From the NCBI GenBank assembly GCA_002409325.1, contig DHUU01000018.1:62001-126000 (forward strand): a stretch of DNA of 64,000 bases, read 5' to 3'. The DNA comes from Bacteroidales bacterium UBA5226 (lineage in GTDB: Bacteria; Bacteroidota; Bacteroidia; Bacteroidales; UBA932). The position numbers and the translations under genes are program-made. Positions within the stretch are counted from its first letter, which is position 1. Every line of letters starts with the position of its first letter. This document shows positions 41,250 through 49,597 of the stretch, piece by piece. A model generated the notes under the pieces. It did not search any database. It saw only the letters and a program-made list of their open reading frames with translations, and was not told where the DNA came from.

Positions 41250-44200
41250 ATGAAAAAATTTTTAAAATGGAGTGCAGCCTTTTTAGTACTGGGTGTACTC
41301 GCCGTAGGCTGTATTAAGAATGAGCCCAGCCCAGGCATTGAAGCCATGCGTAATGCAAAGGCCGCCTTGCTGACCGCTCAGGCCTCTCTGGAACAGGCCA
41401 AGGTACAGGTAGAAGCTGCCAATGCCGCTTTGATCCAGGCCCAGGCCAGTCTTCTGAAGGCTCAGGAAGCCATTATAGCTGCCCAGGCCAGACAGATAGA
41501 CGCAGAAACAGCGCTCATCATGGCACAGGTTGAATGGGAAAAGGCTTTGACCGATTACCATAAACAAATGTGGGCACTGAATGTTGCAGAAAGAGAATAC
41601 GAGCTTGAAGTGGCACGTGCAGCAGCCGATGCCGCCATTGCAGAATGGGAATTGTACATGGCACAGATGCAGGCAGACATGGTAGCTGCTCAGCAGGCTT
41701 ATGAAGAAGCCCTCCTTGCTTTTCAACTATGGAAGCTTGCCAATGTAGACACTATTTCTCAGGCTCTTATGGCTGCTCTGGATGGTATCGTGGCACAGAT
41801 CCAGGCTGTGATACTTGACCTTGCACAGGCACAAATTGATCTGGATGTTGCCAAGGCCAACTACCTGTGGTATGTTAACATTGAATATCCCCAGGCAGTA
41901 GAAGTGGGTCTTATGCACCTGGAAGCTGAAAAGAAATGGGTGGTATGCAAGATTGAACACCTGACAGCCCTTGCAGAAGCATACGAAGCCCTTTACAATG
42001 CAAAGCATGAAGAATTTGATGCCATAATTACTAATTTCCAGGAAATGGTCATTGCCCTTCGTGCAGAAATCGTTGAAATGGAACTCTTATTCCTTCAGCT
42101 GGAAGAAGAATATATGCTGTTTGACCATAATGCCCTGGCTGCAGCCAATGCAGCGCTGACCAAGAAAAGGACAGTTAGCATTAACGGCATGTTCTCCGAT
42201 GGCGGAGACGACCCCAACATCCATGTCAACAATGGTACCTATAGACTGGCAAAATGGGGATGGGCTACTACCCCCAGCATGTTCGACATCATGAAGAGGG
42301 ATATGCGCGTGATTGATGATACCCGCAAAGAATTTGAAGATCAGGAATCCGGTATCATCGAAGCAAACATAGCCGCCAAAAAGAAAGCCGCTGCCGATGC
42401 AGCAACCGCATACACCACAAACTGGAACAACTGGCAGAAATACTACAAGGAAGCACAACCTGTAGGAGGTGCCCGTTACACGGCCTGGGTAAACGCATGG
42501 ATTGCATGGGATGCCCAGATGGCAGCCTTCAGGCTTCACCAGAACACCTATGAAAACATGTATTATGAAGCCGACAGTCTGATCAGACTGTTTATGTCTT
42601 ATCTTGACGGATGGCTGGATACAGGGAATCTTACCGTTCCCGGAAGCGCCAATATTTCCGAAGTTCTGGGAGGTATTGAATTCAATGCCGGCACCCTGGC
42701 CAACTGGCTGTTACAGGGCAATGCAAATGCAGTCTATGCAGCCATCAACACCATTATCGGCCTGCTCAACGCCCCCACCCAGATGGATGCCATCATTACC
42801 CAACTCAAGGGCATCATGGACGGGACACATCCCGAAGGATGGCCCGCATTCTGGGAACATGCCACCGCATGGACCTACAAACCCGTTCCGGTACCCTACA
42901 ATGACATCATGCGTGCTGTTTACGCCAACTCGGATAAGGAACTTACCGAGTTGACAAAGGAAGACTGGTACACCTGGCTGTTCCTGTACTGGTTGTTTGA
43001 ATCCAGGCAGGTTGTAATCGGGCTGGAAAATCCCTACGGAGGCCCCGTGATTACCATCAATGCCAGCGGCTATACCGATGCAGCAGAAACAGTTCTGGAA
43101 GATTTCTTTGGCGAACTCAAACCAAAAGACCTTCAACAGATAGTCAAACCTGCCCCTGGTGTTGATTATGAGGCTCCCTTCTATGTCACCTATATGGTAG
43201 GCCCGAGCAATAAGCCCATCACGGATGCCATCAAGGCTTACTACGATGCCGTAGAAGGTCTGGGTAGCATGGAAACAGCCATGTTTGATCCTTTTGACAG
43301 GGAATGGAAAGCCTATGCCAAACATAAAGACATCAGTAGCGGTGCAGAATTTGAAATGACCCGCGCTATGGCAAGAGACACATACTGGAGCTGGAAACCC
43401 TTCCTTACAAAGATCGCTCCTACTCCCAGCACCTATACCCCGCCGACATACATAGACACACTGGATGATGGCGAAACACAACCTGCTCCCGTTGATGTAA
43501 ATGAATTCTTCTTTGTGCTGGAAGCTTACAAAGAACTGACAGGTCCCATCCCGTCCCTTGATTTTGACATCACTTACCTGGATGATGAATGTAACCTGAT
43601 CGTTTCCTATGCCGCTTTGCTGGCAGCCGGTGAAGATTGCGGATATCAATGGTCAGAATGGGTAGGCGATATGCTTCTCTGGGAATGGGCAGAAAAAACA
43701 TCTTATTCTAAAGGCCATTACTTCTATGCTATCTATCAGGCCCGTGACTACCAGGCATACCAGGATACTTACAACCGGGTAAAGAATGGAGAATACGAAG
43801 CTTTGATCGGAAAGATCCAGGCATTGTACGATGCCCAGATGACAGCCTACAAGGAAGCCAAAGCTATAAGGGATGCACTGGCCGCAGAACTTCAGGATAT
43901 CATAGATGGATTATATGATATAGGCTATGATATAGTTAATGACGAGCCCGTCTATGGTTATGTAGAGTATTACGAAGATTTGATCGACGAATACGAATGG
44001 ATGATCGGACAGGCATCAATGGCTCACGACTATGGCAACTGGTGGTATACCGGCGCCGAGGAAGGCCTGCTCTCCATGATGGAAGAAGCCAACGAAATGG
44101 TTCTGGAACACACGCAGTATCTTGAACAAATTGAAGAAGCCATTGCCCTTCTTAACCAGGGCTTGCCGGTTGAAATCTACTATGATGTTATTCAGGATAT

Positions 44201-44315
44201 GAGCGCCATGTACCAGGCTCAGATTGACGTTATCCTGGAAGATATCGAAAACCTGCAACTGAAGCTCGTTGCCCTGGAAGGGATCCGTGCCAAACTGCTG
44301 GAAGATTTTCAATAA
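41250..44315 (+). CDS. Giant helical/coiled-coil lipoprotein, no recognised family
   Basis: The protein has 1021 residues with a lipobox VLAVGC (Cys21). Residues about 28-165 form a long Ala/Gln/Glu-rich helix with heptad-like spacing (AKAALLTAQASLEQAKVQVE...). A second helical stretch runs about 220-300. The middle (about 310-830) is rich in Trp, Tyr and Asn and looks mixed or globular. The C-terminal about 170 residues are helical again and very acidic. It has its own promoter and is followed by a barrel gene after 24 bp. I do not recognise a family; an elongated structure on the cell surface or spanning the periplasm is inferred from composition only. Confidence 0.85.
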   Translation: MKKFLKWSAAFLVLGVLAVGCIKNEPSPGIEAMRNAKAALLTAQASLEQAKVQVEAANAALIQAQASLLKAQEAIIAAQARQIDAETALIMAQVEWEKALTDYHKQMWALNVAEREYELEVARAAADAAIAEWELYMAQMQADMVAAQQAYEEALLAFQLWKLANVDTISQALMAALDGIVAQIQAVILDLAQAQIDLDVAKANYLWYVNIEYPQAVEVGLMHLEAEKKWVVCKIEHLTALAEAYEALYNAKHEEFDAIITNFQEMVIALRAEIVEMELLFLQLEEEYMLFDHNALAAANAALTKKRTVSINGMFSDGGDDPNIHVNNGTYRLAKWGWATTPSMFDIMKRDMRVIDDTRKEFEDQESGIIEANIAAKKKAAADAATAYTTNWNNWQKYYKEAQPVGGARYTAWVNAWIAWDAQMAAFRLHQNTYENMYYEADSLIRLFMSYLDGWLDTGNLTVPGSANISEVLGGIEFNAGTLANWLLQGNANAVYAAINTIIGLLNAPTQMDAIITQLKGIMDGTHPEGWPAFWEHATAWTYKPVPVPYNDIMRAVYANSDKELTELTKEDWYTWLFLYWLFESRQVVIGLENPYGGPVITINASGYTDAAETVLEDFFGELKPKDLQQIVKPAPGVDYEAPFYVTYMVGPSNKPITDAIKAYYDAVEGLGSMETAMFDPFDREWKAYAKHKDISSGAEFEMTRAMARDTYWSWKPFLTKIAPTPSTYTPPTYIDTLDDGETQPAPVDVNEFFFVLEAYKELTGPIPSLDFDITYLDDECNLIVSYAALLAAGEDCGYQWSEWVGDMLLWEWAEKTSYSKGHYFYAIYQARDYQAYQDTYNRVKNGEYEALIGKIQALYDAQMTAYKEAKAIRDALAAELQDIIDGLYDIGYDIVNDEPVYGYVEYYEDLIDEYEWMIGQASMAHDYGNWWYTGAEEGLLSMMEEANEMVLEHTQYLEQIEEAIALLNQGLPVEIYYDVIQDMSAMYQAQIDVILEDIENLQLKLVALEGIRAKLLEDFQ

Positions 44316-44339
44316 ACCATACGGATAAGTTAGCGTATA

Positions 44340-45191
44340 ATGATTAAAAAACTTAGCATATTTCTGATAGCTGTTCTAACGGTTGCGTCCCTTGGGGCGC
44401 AACCGGCAGAACGCTCCGGAAGTGCTGTATATGCTCCACGTGCGGGACAAGTGCAGGTTTCGGCGGTGTTGGGCAGCGGATTATATTTCGAGTATCTGGA
44501 TAATTTAACCCCCCTGTTGCCAAGTTATTTGCCGGGTTATGACCTGGGCATAGATCCTCTGGAAAAAGGCGTGGGTTATTATCTGCAAATGGGCAGTATG
44601 GATGTCAATCCAATTGTCAATCTTGCAGGGATACAGGGAAAAGTTTTCCTAACCAACCGCTTTGCACTCAACGCCATGTTTGCCATGCAAATTGACGTTA
44701 CCCCCCAGCGTGATTATATTGAAGGCATCAACCTGGAGAGCAGTGGTCTGTTGGACCTCAGAGGCATTCAGTGGGTTGAAGGCAGGCTGACCAATAAATA
44801 CCTAGTAAATGTTGGCGCAGACTACTATTTCAACAACTGCAACGGAAGACTGTTCCCCTATATTGGTGTACTGGGTGGTTTCCAGCACGCGAGAGTTCAG
44901 GCATACCTGCCCTATACAGGGATAGAAGTGCCAACAGAAACCGGGACAGATCCCATAGAACTCTACGCGTTGGATAAACGTGCAGGTGAAGCATATGCAA
45001 TATCCGGAGCGATCACGGCCGGCGTGGAATACAACTTCCTGCCGGGCATGAACATAGCTCTTGAGGTGCGCCCCTTCAATTATTACTACACAGCAGTCCG
45101 TATGTATGCAGACGGCCAGGAATACAATGCTTATGAAATGCAGTTTAAATTCTTTGCCTTTCCGCAACTTAAATTAGGATTCCGTTTTTAG
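44340..45191 (+). CDS. Outer-membrane beta-barrel protein paired with the helical lipoprotein
   Basis: The protein has 283 residues. The signal peptide ends at SLGA/QPAER, followed by repeating amphipathic strands (GQVQVSAVLGSGLYFEYL, GKVFLTNRFALNAMFAMQI, YLVNVGADYYFNN) and a C-terminal ...QLKLGFRF, the classic barrel ending with Phe. It starts 24 nt after the 1021-residue lipoprotein gene and ends at a strong terminator, so the two form a two-gene unit. A role as anchor or export partner for the lipoprotein is inferred. Confidence 0.86.
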   Translation: MIKKLSIFLIAVLTVASLGAQPAERSGSAVYAPRAGQVQVSAVLGSGLYFEYLDNLTPLLPSYLPGYDLGIDPLEKGVGYYLQMGSMDVNPIVNLAGIQGKVFLTNRFALNAMFAMQIDVTPQRDYIEGINLESSGLLDLRGIQWVEGRLTNKYLVNVGADYYFNNCNGRLFPYIGVLGGFQHARVQAYLPYTGIEVPTETGTDPIELYALDKRAGEAYAISGAITAGVEYNFLPGMNIALEVRPFNYYYTAVRMYADGQEYNAYEMQFKFFAFPQLKLGFRF

Positions 45192-45211
45192 TAATTGTTG
45201 AAAGAACTTGT

Positions 45212-45241
45212 AAAACCGCCCTCCTGTGGGGGCGGTTTTTT
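45212..45241 (+). terminator. Rho-independent terminator after the barrel gene
   Basis: The stem AAACCGCCC/GGGCGGTTT (45213-45221 and 45230-45238, 8-nt loop) is followed by T residues to 45241. It lies about 20 nt past the stop codon at 45191. Confidence 0.9.
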
Positions 45242-45244
45242 AAT

Positions 45245-45252
45245 TACCTTTG
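45245..45252 (+). promoter_or_regulatory. -7 box TACCTTTG of the small lipoprotein gene
   Basis: It is a perfect TAnnTTTG match directly behind the terminator, 22 nt before the ATG at 45275. Confidence 0.55.
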
Positions 45253-45274
45253 TTCCCTGAATTATTTAATAACT

Positions 45275-45751
45275 ATGAAAAAGATTTTATTGTTTGCATT
45301 GATCCTGACAGGACTTGCTTCCTGCAAACAGGCCGCCGATGTTCCACAGATTGACCTGACCCTCTCTAAGGCATTAAAAGGGAATGCCACATTGAATGAA
45401 TTTGTTACACAGGCAAAAGACAATGCCAATACCCTGGCGCGCGAATGCGTAAATTTGCATGAAATGGCACAGGAATACCTTGAAGTGGACTTTGATTCCC
45501 TAAGCACAGAAGAGCAGGAGAAGATTGTATCACTGGATTATAAATACGTAGAGATGTGGTATAACTTCAATGTCAAATATACCTCCCAGACGATACAATT
45601 GCTGGAATTCCTCAAAGACGAGTCCATTCCCAAGGAAGAACTCATAGATATGAGCAAAGCCATGGCTCAGGTCAATTCCTTTGTCCAGGAACTGAAAGAC
45701 ACCTATGGCCAGGACCTGAAACTGGATCCCCATCCGGCACCGGCACAGTGA
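45275..45751 (+). CDS. Small helical lipoprotein
   Basis: The protein has 158 residues with a lipobox LTGLASC (Cys17). The remainder is predicted helical and acidic (LNEFVTQAKDNANTLARECVNLHEMAQEYLEVD...), ending in a Pro-rich tail (DPHPAPAQ). I do not recognise a family. The TGA stop overlaps the GTG start of the DUF3109 gene (GTGA), so the two are translationally coupled. Confidence 0.78.
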   Translation: MKKILLFALILTGLASCKQAADVPQIDLTLSKALKGNATLNEFVTQAKDNANTLARECVNLHEMAQEYLEVDFDSLSTEEQEKIVSLDYKYVEMWYNFNVKYTSQTIQLLEFLKDESIPKEELIDMSKAMAQVNSFVQELKDTYGQDLKLDPHPAPAQ

Positions 45752-46317
45752 TCGCTGTTTCTGACAAGATACTGGTCAGTGAAAGCATCCTGACAGAATA
45801 TTTCACCTGCGATCTGCAGGCCTGCCGCGGCATTTGCTGCGTAGAAGGCGACAGCGGGGCCCCCCTGACACAGGAAGAATGTACATATCTGGAAACGGAA
45901 TGGCCACGCTATATTCCCACTATGCAAAATGCGGGGGTGCATGCAGTGGAAAAACAGGGTCCCTGGACCCTTGATATTGAAGGCGATACGGTAACCCCTC
46001 TGATAGAAGGGAAAGAATGTGCCTATGCTTTTTTTCGTGACAGAAATTGCCTGTGCGCCATTGAAAGGGCCCACAACCAGGGCGTATCCTCTTTCAGAAA
46101 ACCCATTTCGTGCTGGATCTATCCCATAAGGGTTCAGAAACTGGCAGATGGCCTCATCGGGCTCAATTACCACAAGTGGTATTTATGCAGTACAGCCCGC
46201 GAACTGGGCGCCCAAAAAAAGATACGCGTTTTTGAATATTTGAAAGAGCCACTGATTCACTGCTTTGGCCGGGATGTTTATCAGGCCATCAGACAGGCAG
46301 CAGACAATCCCGGATAA
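45748..46317 (+). CDS. DUF3109 cysteine-rich protein
   Basis: The protein has 189 residues and no signal peptide. A conserved set of cysteines (Cys21, 26, 30, 31 in FTCDLQACRGICC, then GKECAYAF, DRNCLCAIE, PISCWIYP and WYLCST) matches DUF3109. The pattern resembles YkgJ-type clusters and probably binds a metal or Fe-S cluster; this is inference. The start is a GTG overlapping the lipoprotein stop codon. The 3' end overlaps hemW by 29 bp. Confidence 0.85.
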   Translation: MIAVSDKILVSESILTEYFTCDLQACRGICCVEGDSGAPLTQEECTYLETEWPRYIPTMQNAGVHAVEKQGPWTLDIEGDTVTPLIEGKECAYAFFRDRNCLCAIERAHNQGVSSFRKPISCWIYPIRVQKLADGLIGLNYHKWYLCSTARELGAQKKIRVFEYLKEPLIHCFGRDVYQAIRQAADNPG

Positions 46318-47440
46318 TATCGTCAGATACGAAAAGCCGATCCGGCGGGATGCGTACCCGGGTGTGGTTGCGCTCAGATAGACTGTATTCCAGAAGGCCC
46401 CGCCCCAAAAGCGGGGCTATTTGTTTGAGGAACCGCTCATGGGCTTCCGCCCCTTCCCGTTCCTGCAGCCCTGTGATTGAAAGTCCCTCTACAGTGCGCA
46501 ACTGCAGCATGACCCATTCGTTGTGCCGGTCACGTGGTGTAAGGCGGTCGTAAGTCCTGGCAGGGGAGCCTTTTTCTATTCCCTGAACATAACGGCCCAG
46601 GTGCGATACATTGGCATATCGGTCACGACCATTGAATGAATGGGCAGCCGGTCCCAGTCCAATGTAAGGAGTACGGATCCAGTAACCACTGTTATGGAGC
46701 GATTCCTTGCCGGGAAGACAGAAACTGGAAACTTCGTATTGGGCGTACCCCCTTCCGGCCAGGAACTCCTGCAAATAACCATATTGCGCGGCACAGTCCT
46801 CCTGAGGCGGCAGAAGGCCTTGTTTTCCCCAGGGGGAGGCGGGTTCCAGGCTTAGCTGGTAAGCCGAGATGTGCTCCGGAGACAGGGCAACCGCCTGACG
46901 AAGGGATTCCTTCCATTGGGACATGGTCAGGCCGGGGAAGCCAAAAATCAGATCCAGGCTGATGTTCTTAAAACCCGCGGCCCGGCCCACCTTTACGGCA
47001 TTGATGCCTTCGCCGGCCGTATGCCGGCGTTTCATGGCCCTGAGGTGGGTGTCTTCAAAAGACTGCACCCCAATGCTAAGCCTGTTCACCCCAAAGTCAA
47101 ACAATGCAGAGCAGTATGCAGGAGTAAGATCTCCGGGATTGGCTTCCAGGGTTACCTCGGAGGGTTCCATCGCGTTATTTTTCAGGTCGTTGCATAGCAA
47201 ATCCAGGATCGGAGCAAGTTCAGCGGCCGTGCAGACAGAAGGGGTGCCGCCGCCTATATAAAGAGTATGGCGCAGAGGGTATGTTCCGCTGCGCCATAAA
47301 TCAAGCCACCTGTCGCGTTCCCTGATCCATTCCTGTTTAATGCATTCCAGCACCGGATTGATTTCCCGGAGTTTTGTACTGGAATAGAAGTTGCAATAGG
47401 AGCAAAAACTCCTGCAAAAGGGAATGTGAACGTATATCAA
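46289..47440 (-). CDS. hemW: Radical SAM heme chaperone HemW
   Basis: The protein has 383 residues. The radical-SAM motif CRSFCSYCNFYS (Cys9-x3-Cys13-x2-Cys16) binds the [4Fe-4S] cluster, and the second-residue sequence SYCNFYS rather than PYCDF is within the family's range. Further motifs are YIGGGTPSV, EANPGDLTPAYCSALFDFGVNRLSIGVQSF and YANVSHLGRYVQGI. HemW inserts heme into respiratory enzymes; older annotations call it coproporphyrinogen oxidase. It overlaps the upstream coiled-coil gene by 4 nt and the convergent DUF3109 gene by 29 bp. Confidence 0.94.
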   Translation of the reverse strand: MIYVHIPFCRSFCSYCNFYSSTKLREINPVLECIKQEWIRERDRWLDLWRSGTYPLRHTLYIGGGTPSVCTAAELAPILDLLCNDLKNNAMEPSEVTLEANPGDLTPAYCSALFDFGVNRLSIGVQSFEDTHLRAMKRRHTAGEGINAVKVGRAAGFKNISLDLIFGFPGLTMSQWKESLRQAVALSPEHISAYQLSLEPASPWGKQGLLPPQEDCAAQYGYLQEFLAGRGYAQYEVSSFCLPGKESLHNSGYWIRTPYIGLGPAAHSFNGRDRYANVSHLGRYVQGIEKGSPARTYDRLTPRDRHNEWVMLQLRTVEGLSITGLQEREGAEAHERFLKQIAPLLGRGLLEYSLSERNHTRVRIPPDRLFVSDDIIRDCLLPV

Positions 47441-48294
47441 CGCAAAAGGATCTCGGTCACGCCAATCTGCCCGTCTGTGGTGTAGGTTTCTGCCGTATAA
47501 ATACCACGGCCGAACGTGACGTTTCCAAAGAAAATGCAGAATTCCAGCTCGGCTCCCTGGTAGTCAACTTCCCTGACGGCCGAATAAACCAGTTGTTCTC
47601 CGGCCGCATTGAACACGCCCTGATCCGGGTTGGTGAGCAAAATGCCATCGGGGCCCTTGATGCGCAGGTAAATATTTTTTGGTCCTTTCTGCGAAATAGC
47701 GTTCTCAATAAGGCTACCGCACAGTTTTAACCGGGTAATGCGGCTGGAGCGGTCAGACTCCTTGCCGCTTTCTGTAATGCCGGTCAGTACAAAGTTACGC
47801 CCTTTGATCTGTGCTCCGATTTCTACCTGACGGGCGTATTCATCGGTAGTGGTGCGGAGCTCCTCGTATTGCTGGGTAACACGGGAAGCCTCTTCCCTGG
47901 CCTGTGTGGCATCTTGGCGCAAAGCCAGATTGAGGGTGTTGAGCGAGTCTATCTGGTGGATGTAACTTCGCATGATGCTGCGCAGGGTTCCCAGTTCTTT
48001 TTCATATTCACGGATACGGGTACGATTGGTCGCTTCTGTCTTGTTGATACGCTCAATAAGCTGATCGATCTTTTCCCGTTCTTCCATCAACCGCAGGTTC
48101 AGGGTGTCGTTGGTAGTGCTCAGTGAATCGTATTGGGAGCGCAACTGGATAGTCTGCTGAGTCAAGTCCTCTTTTTCCAGATTCAATTCTTTTATCATGC
48201 CACCCCGGTCTATCCATACCCAGGCCAGGGCTCCTATCAGCAGTGCGGCCACTACGGACAGGATAATGATAATGGTTTTGAGATTTTTTTCCAT
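47437..48294 (-). CDS. Membrane-anchored coiled-coil protein
   Basis: The protein has 285 residues. An N-terminal membrane helix (TIIIILSVVAALLIGALAWVW, about 7-27) is followed by a coiled coil (about 33-160) and a beta-rich C-terminal domain (GRNFVLTGITESGKESDRSSRITRLKLCGSLIEN...). I have seen this as a conserved hypothetical protein in Bacteroidota; its function is unknown. Topology suggests a periplasmic body. It is co-transcribed with hemW, overlapping it by 4 nt. Confidence 0.8.
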   Translation of the reverse strand: MEKNLKTIIIILSVVAALLIGALAWVWIDRGGMIKELNLEKEDLTQQTIQLRSQYDSLSTTNDTLNLRLMEEREKIDQLIERINKTEATNRTRIREYEKELGTLRSIMRSYIHQIDSLNTLNLALRQDATQAREEASRVTQQYEELRTTTDEYARQVEIGAQIKGRNFVLTGITESGKESDRSSRITRLKLCGSLIENAISQKGPKNIYLRIKGPDGILLTNPDQGVFNAAGEQLVYSAVREVDYQGAELEFCIFFGNVTFGRGIYTAETYTTDGQIGVTEILLR

Positions 48295-48315
48295 AATTGA
48301 AAAGTTTAGTTATCA

Positions 48316-48323
48316 CAAAAGTA
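48316..48323 (-). promoter_or_regulatory. -7 box TACTTTTG of the coiled-coil/hemW operon
   Basis: It matches TAnnTTTG, 21 nt before the ATG at 48294. It is back-to-back with 48337-48344 (13 bp between). Confidence 0.5.
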
Positions 48324-48336
48324 ATAAAAAAAGACC

Positions 48337-48344
48337 TACATTTG
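48337..48344 (+). promoter_or_regulatory. -7 box TACATTTG of the two-helix membrane protein gene
   Basis: It matches TAnnTTTG, 25 nt before the ATG at 48370. Confidence 0.5.
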
Positions 48345-48369
48345 TTTACACCTTCAAATCAAACCATAT

Positions 48370-48858
48370 ATGAAAGGATTTAACCTGTGGATCTATTTAC
48401 GGCGTGTTGCAAAATACATCGTTTATTACACCATCATCATATTGATCTTGCTGCTTATTGTCTATTATACAAGCGACAACCGCAACATCACGTTCTGGGA
48501 ACTGATCCGTCCCGGATCCCAAACCAACCTGATCATTCTGATTGTGGCGTTTTCTGCCGTCTATCCTTTCCTGGGATTCTCCAAAAAAGAGGTCTATACC
48601 AACCGGTTTTCAGAACAAGACAAGGAAGCTGCCATACGCATTTTCTCCGAATCGGGGTTTATCCTTATATCTGATCAGGACGGAAAAATGGTTTTCAAAT
48701 CCAAACGGATCGCCATGCGGGTCTTTCGTGTTTTTGAAGATAAGATCACCCTGGATTACCGGGGCGATCAGCTGACAGTTGAAGGCATGCGCCGGGACAT
48801 TCAACGTATTGCCAGCCATCTGGGTAACTATTTCCGCAGCGTCAGGGAAGACGAGTAG
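48370..48858 (+). CDS. Two-helix membrane protein, unknown
   Basis: The protein has 162 residues with two membrane helices (about 17-35, VYYTIIILILLLIVYY..., and about 53-68, LIILIVAFSAVYPFL). A basic, soluble C-terminal domain follows (SEQDKEAAIRIFSESGFILISDQDGKMVFKSKRIAMRVFRVFEDKITLDYRG...). I do not recognise it beyond a Bacteroidota-type conserved hypothetical. It stands alone, convergent to sdhC with a gap of 19 bp. Confidence 0.78.
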   Translation: MKGFNLWIYLRRVAKYIVYYTIIILILLLIVYYTSDNRNITFWELIRPGSQTNLIILIVAFSAVYPFLGFSKKEVYTNRFSEQDKEAAIRIFSESGFILISDQDGKMVFKSKRIAMRVFRVFEDKITLDYRGDQLTVEGMRRDIQRIASHLGNYFRSVREDE

Positions 48859-48877
48859 CCACAGAAGCGCATCCGGC

Positions 48878-49525
48878 TCAGAAAAACATACACCAGATCA
48901 CAATGGTTGAAAATCCCCCGAACAGGAGGGAGGCGTAGACCACAGACACGGCACGCAGGATGGGAAGGAGCCGCCGGTTGTTCAGTCCCAGGGTCTGAAA
49001 GGCAGACCAGAAGCCATGGGTAATATGAAACCACAGGGCGCCAAACCAGGCAATGTAACAAATGGCTATCCAGGGAGTTCCCAGGTACCCGGTCACAAGC
49101 AGGTATCCGTTCTGCGGTTCTCCGCCGGCAAGGTGTTGCCATTGCATTTTTGTCCAGAACTGGCTCAGGTGCAGTATAAGAAATCCCAGGACAATGACCC
49201 CCAGAACCAGCATATTCTGCGAGGCCCGTCTGTCAAAGCCAAATCCCCGTGACTTCATCCCTCCGGCATACGTCACAGGTCCCCGTGCTTTCAGGTTCTT
49301 CAGGTTTAGGATAAGGGAATATCCAATGTGTATGACAAAACCCAGGGCAAGTACCGGAACCATAAGCTGTATGAAGGGATTGGTCCCCATGAATTCTGTA
49401 ACGGCATCGTAAGTTTCCGGGCCCCACAGGATGGTCAGGTTGGCTGTTACATGAAGCGTAAGGAACAGGATCAGAAAAAGCCCTGTTACGCTCATGATCG
49501 CTTTTTTGGCAATGGAGGATGACAT
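48878..49525 (-). CDS. sdhC: Succinate dehydrogenase/fumarate reductase cytochrome b subunit
   Basis: The protein has 215 residues with five membrane helices and His residues at heme-ligand positions (LHVTANL, FVIHIGYS, LILHLSQFW, WFHITHGFWSAFQTLGLNN). This is the single-subunit diheme anchor of the Wolinella/Bacteroides type, passing electrons between menaquinone and the flavoprotein. The flavoprotein (sdhA) and iron-sulfur (sdhB) genes that usually follow are absent: the next gene is convergent after 19 bp. Confidence 0.92.
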   Translation of the reverse strand: MSSSIAKKAIMSVTGLFLILFLTLHVTANLTILWGPETYDAVTEFMGTNPFIQLMVPVLALGFVIHIGYSLILNLKNLKARGPVTYAGGMKSRGFGFDRRASQNMLVLGVIVLGFLILHLSQFWTKMQWQHLAGGEPQNGYLLVTGYLGTPWIAICYIAWFGALWFHITHGFWSAFQTLGLNNRRLLPILRAVSVVYASLLFGGFSTIVIWCMFF

Positions 49526-49546
49526 GATGTATCTGCGTGGTTAGAG

Positions 49547-49554
49547 CAAAGATA
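49547..49554 (-). promoter_or_regulatory. -7 box TATCTTTG of the sdhC-like gene
   Basis: It is a perfect TAnnTTTG match, 21 nt before the ATG at 49525. It is back-to-back with 49569-49576 (14 bp between). Confidence 0.6.
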
Positions 49555-49568
49555 CACGGATTTTTATA

Positions 49569-49576
49569 TATCTTTG
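49569..49576 (+). promoter_or_regulatory. -7 box TATCTTTG of the pyrH-frr operon
   Basis: It is a perfect TAnnTTTG match, 21 nt before the ATG at 49598. Confidence 0.6.
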
Positions 49577-49597
49577 TAAGATAAGAAGGACAATAAC

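Noticed and set aside
42711..43649. 312-codon open frame on the minus strand within the helical lipoprotein gene
   Set aside because: It is a shadow of codon usage in the sense gene: no start context, no promoter, Cys/His-rich composition.
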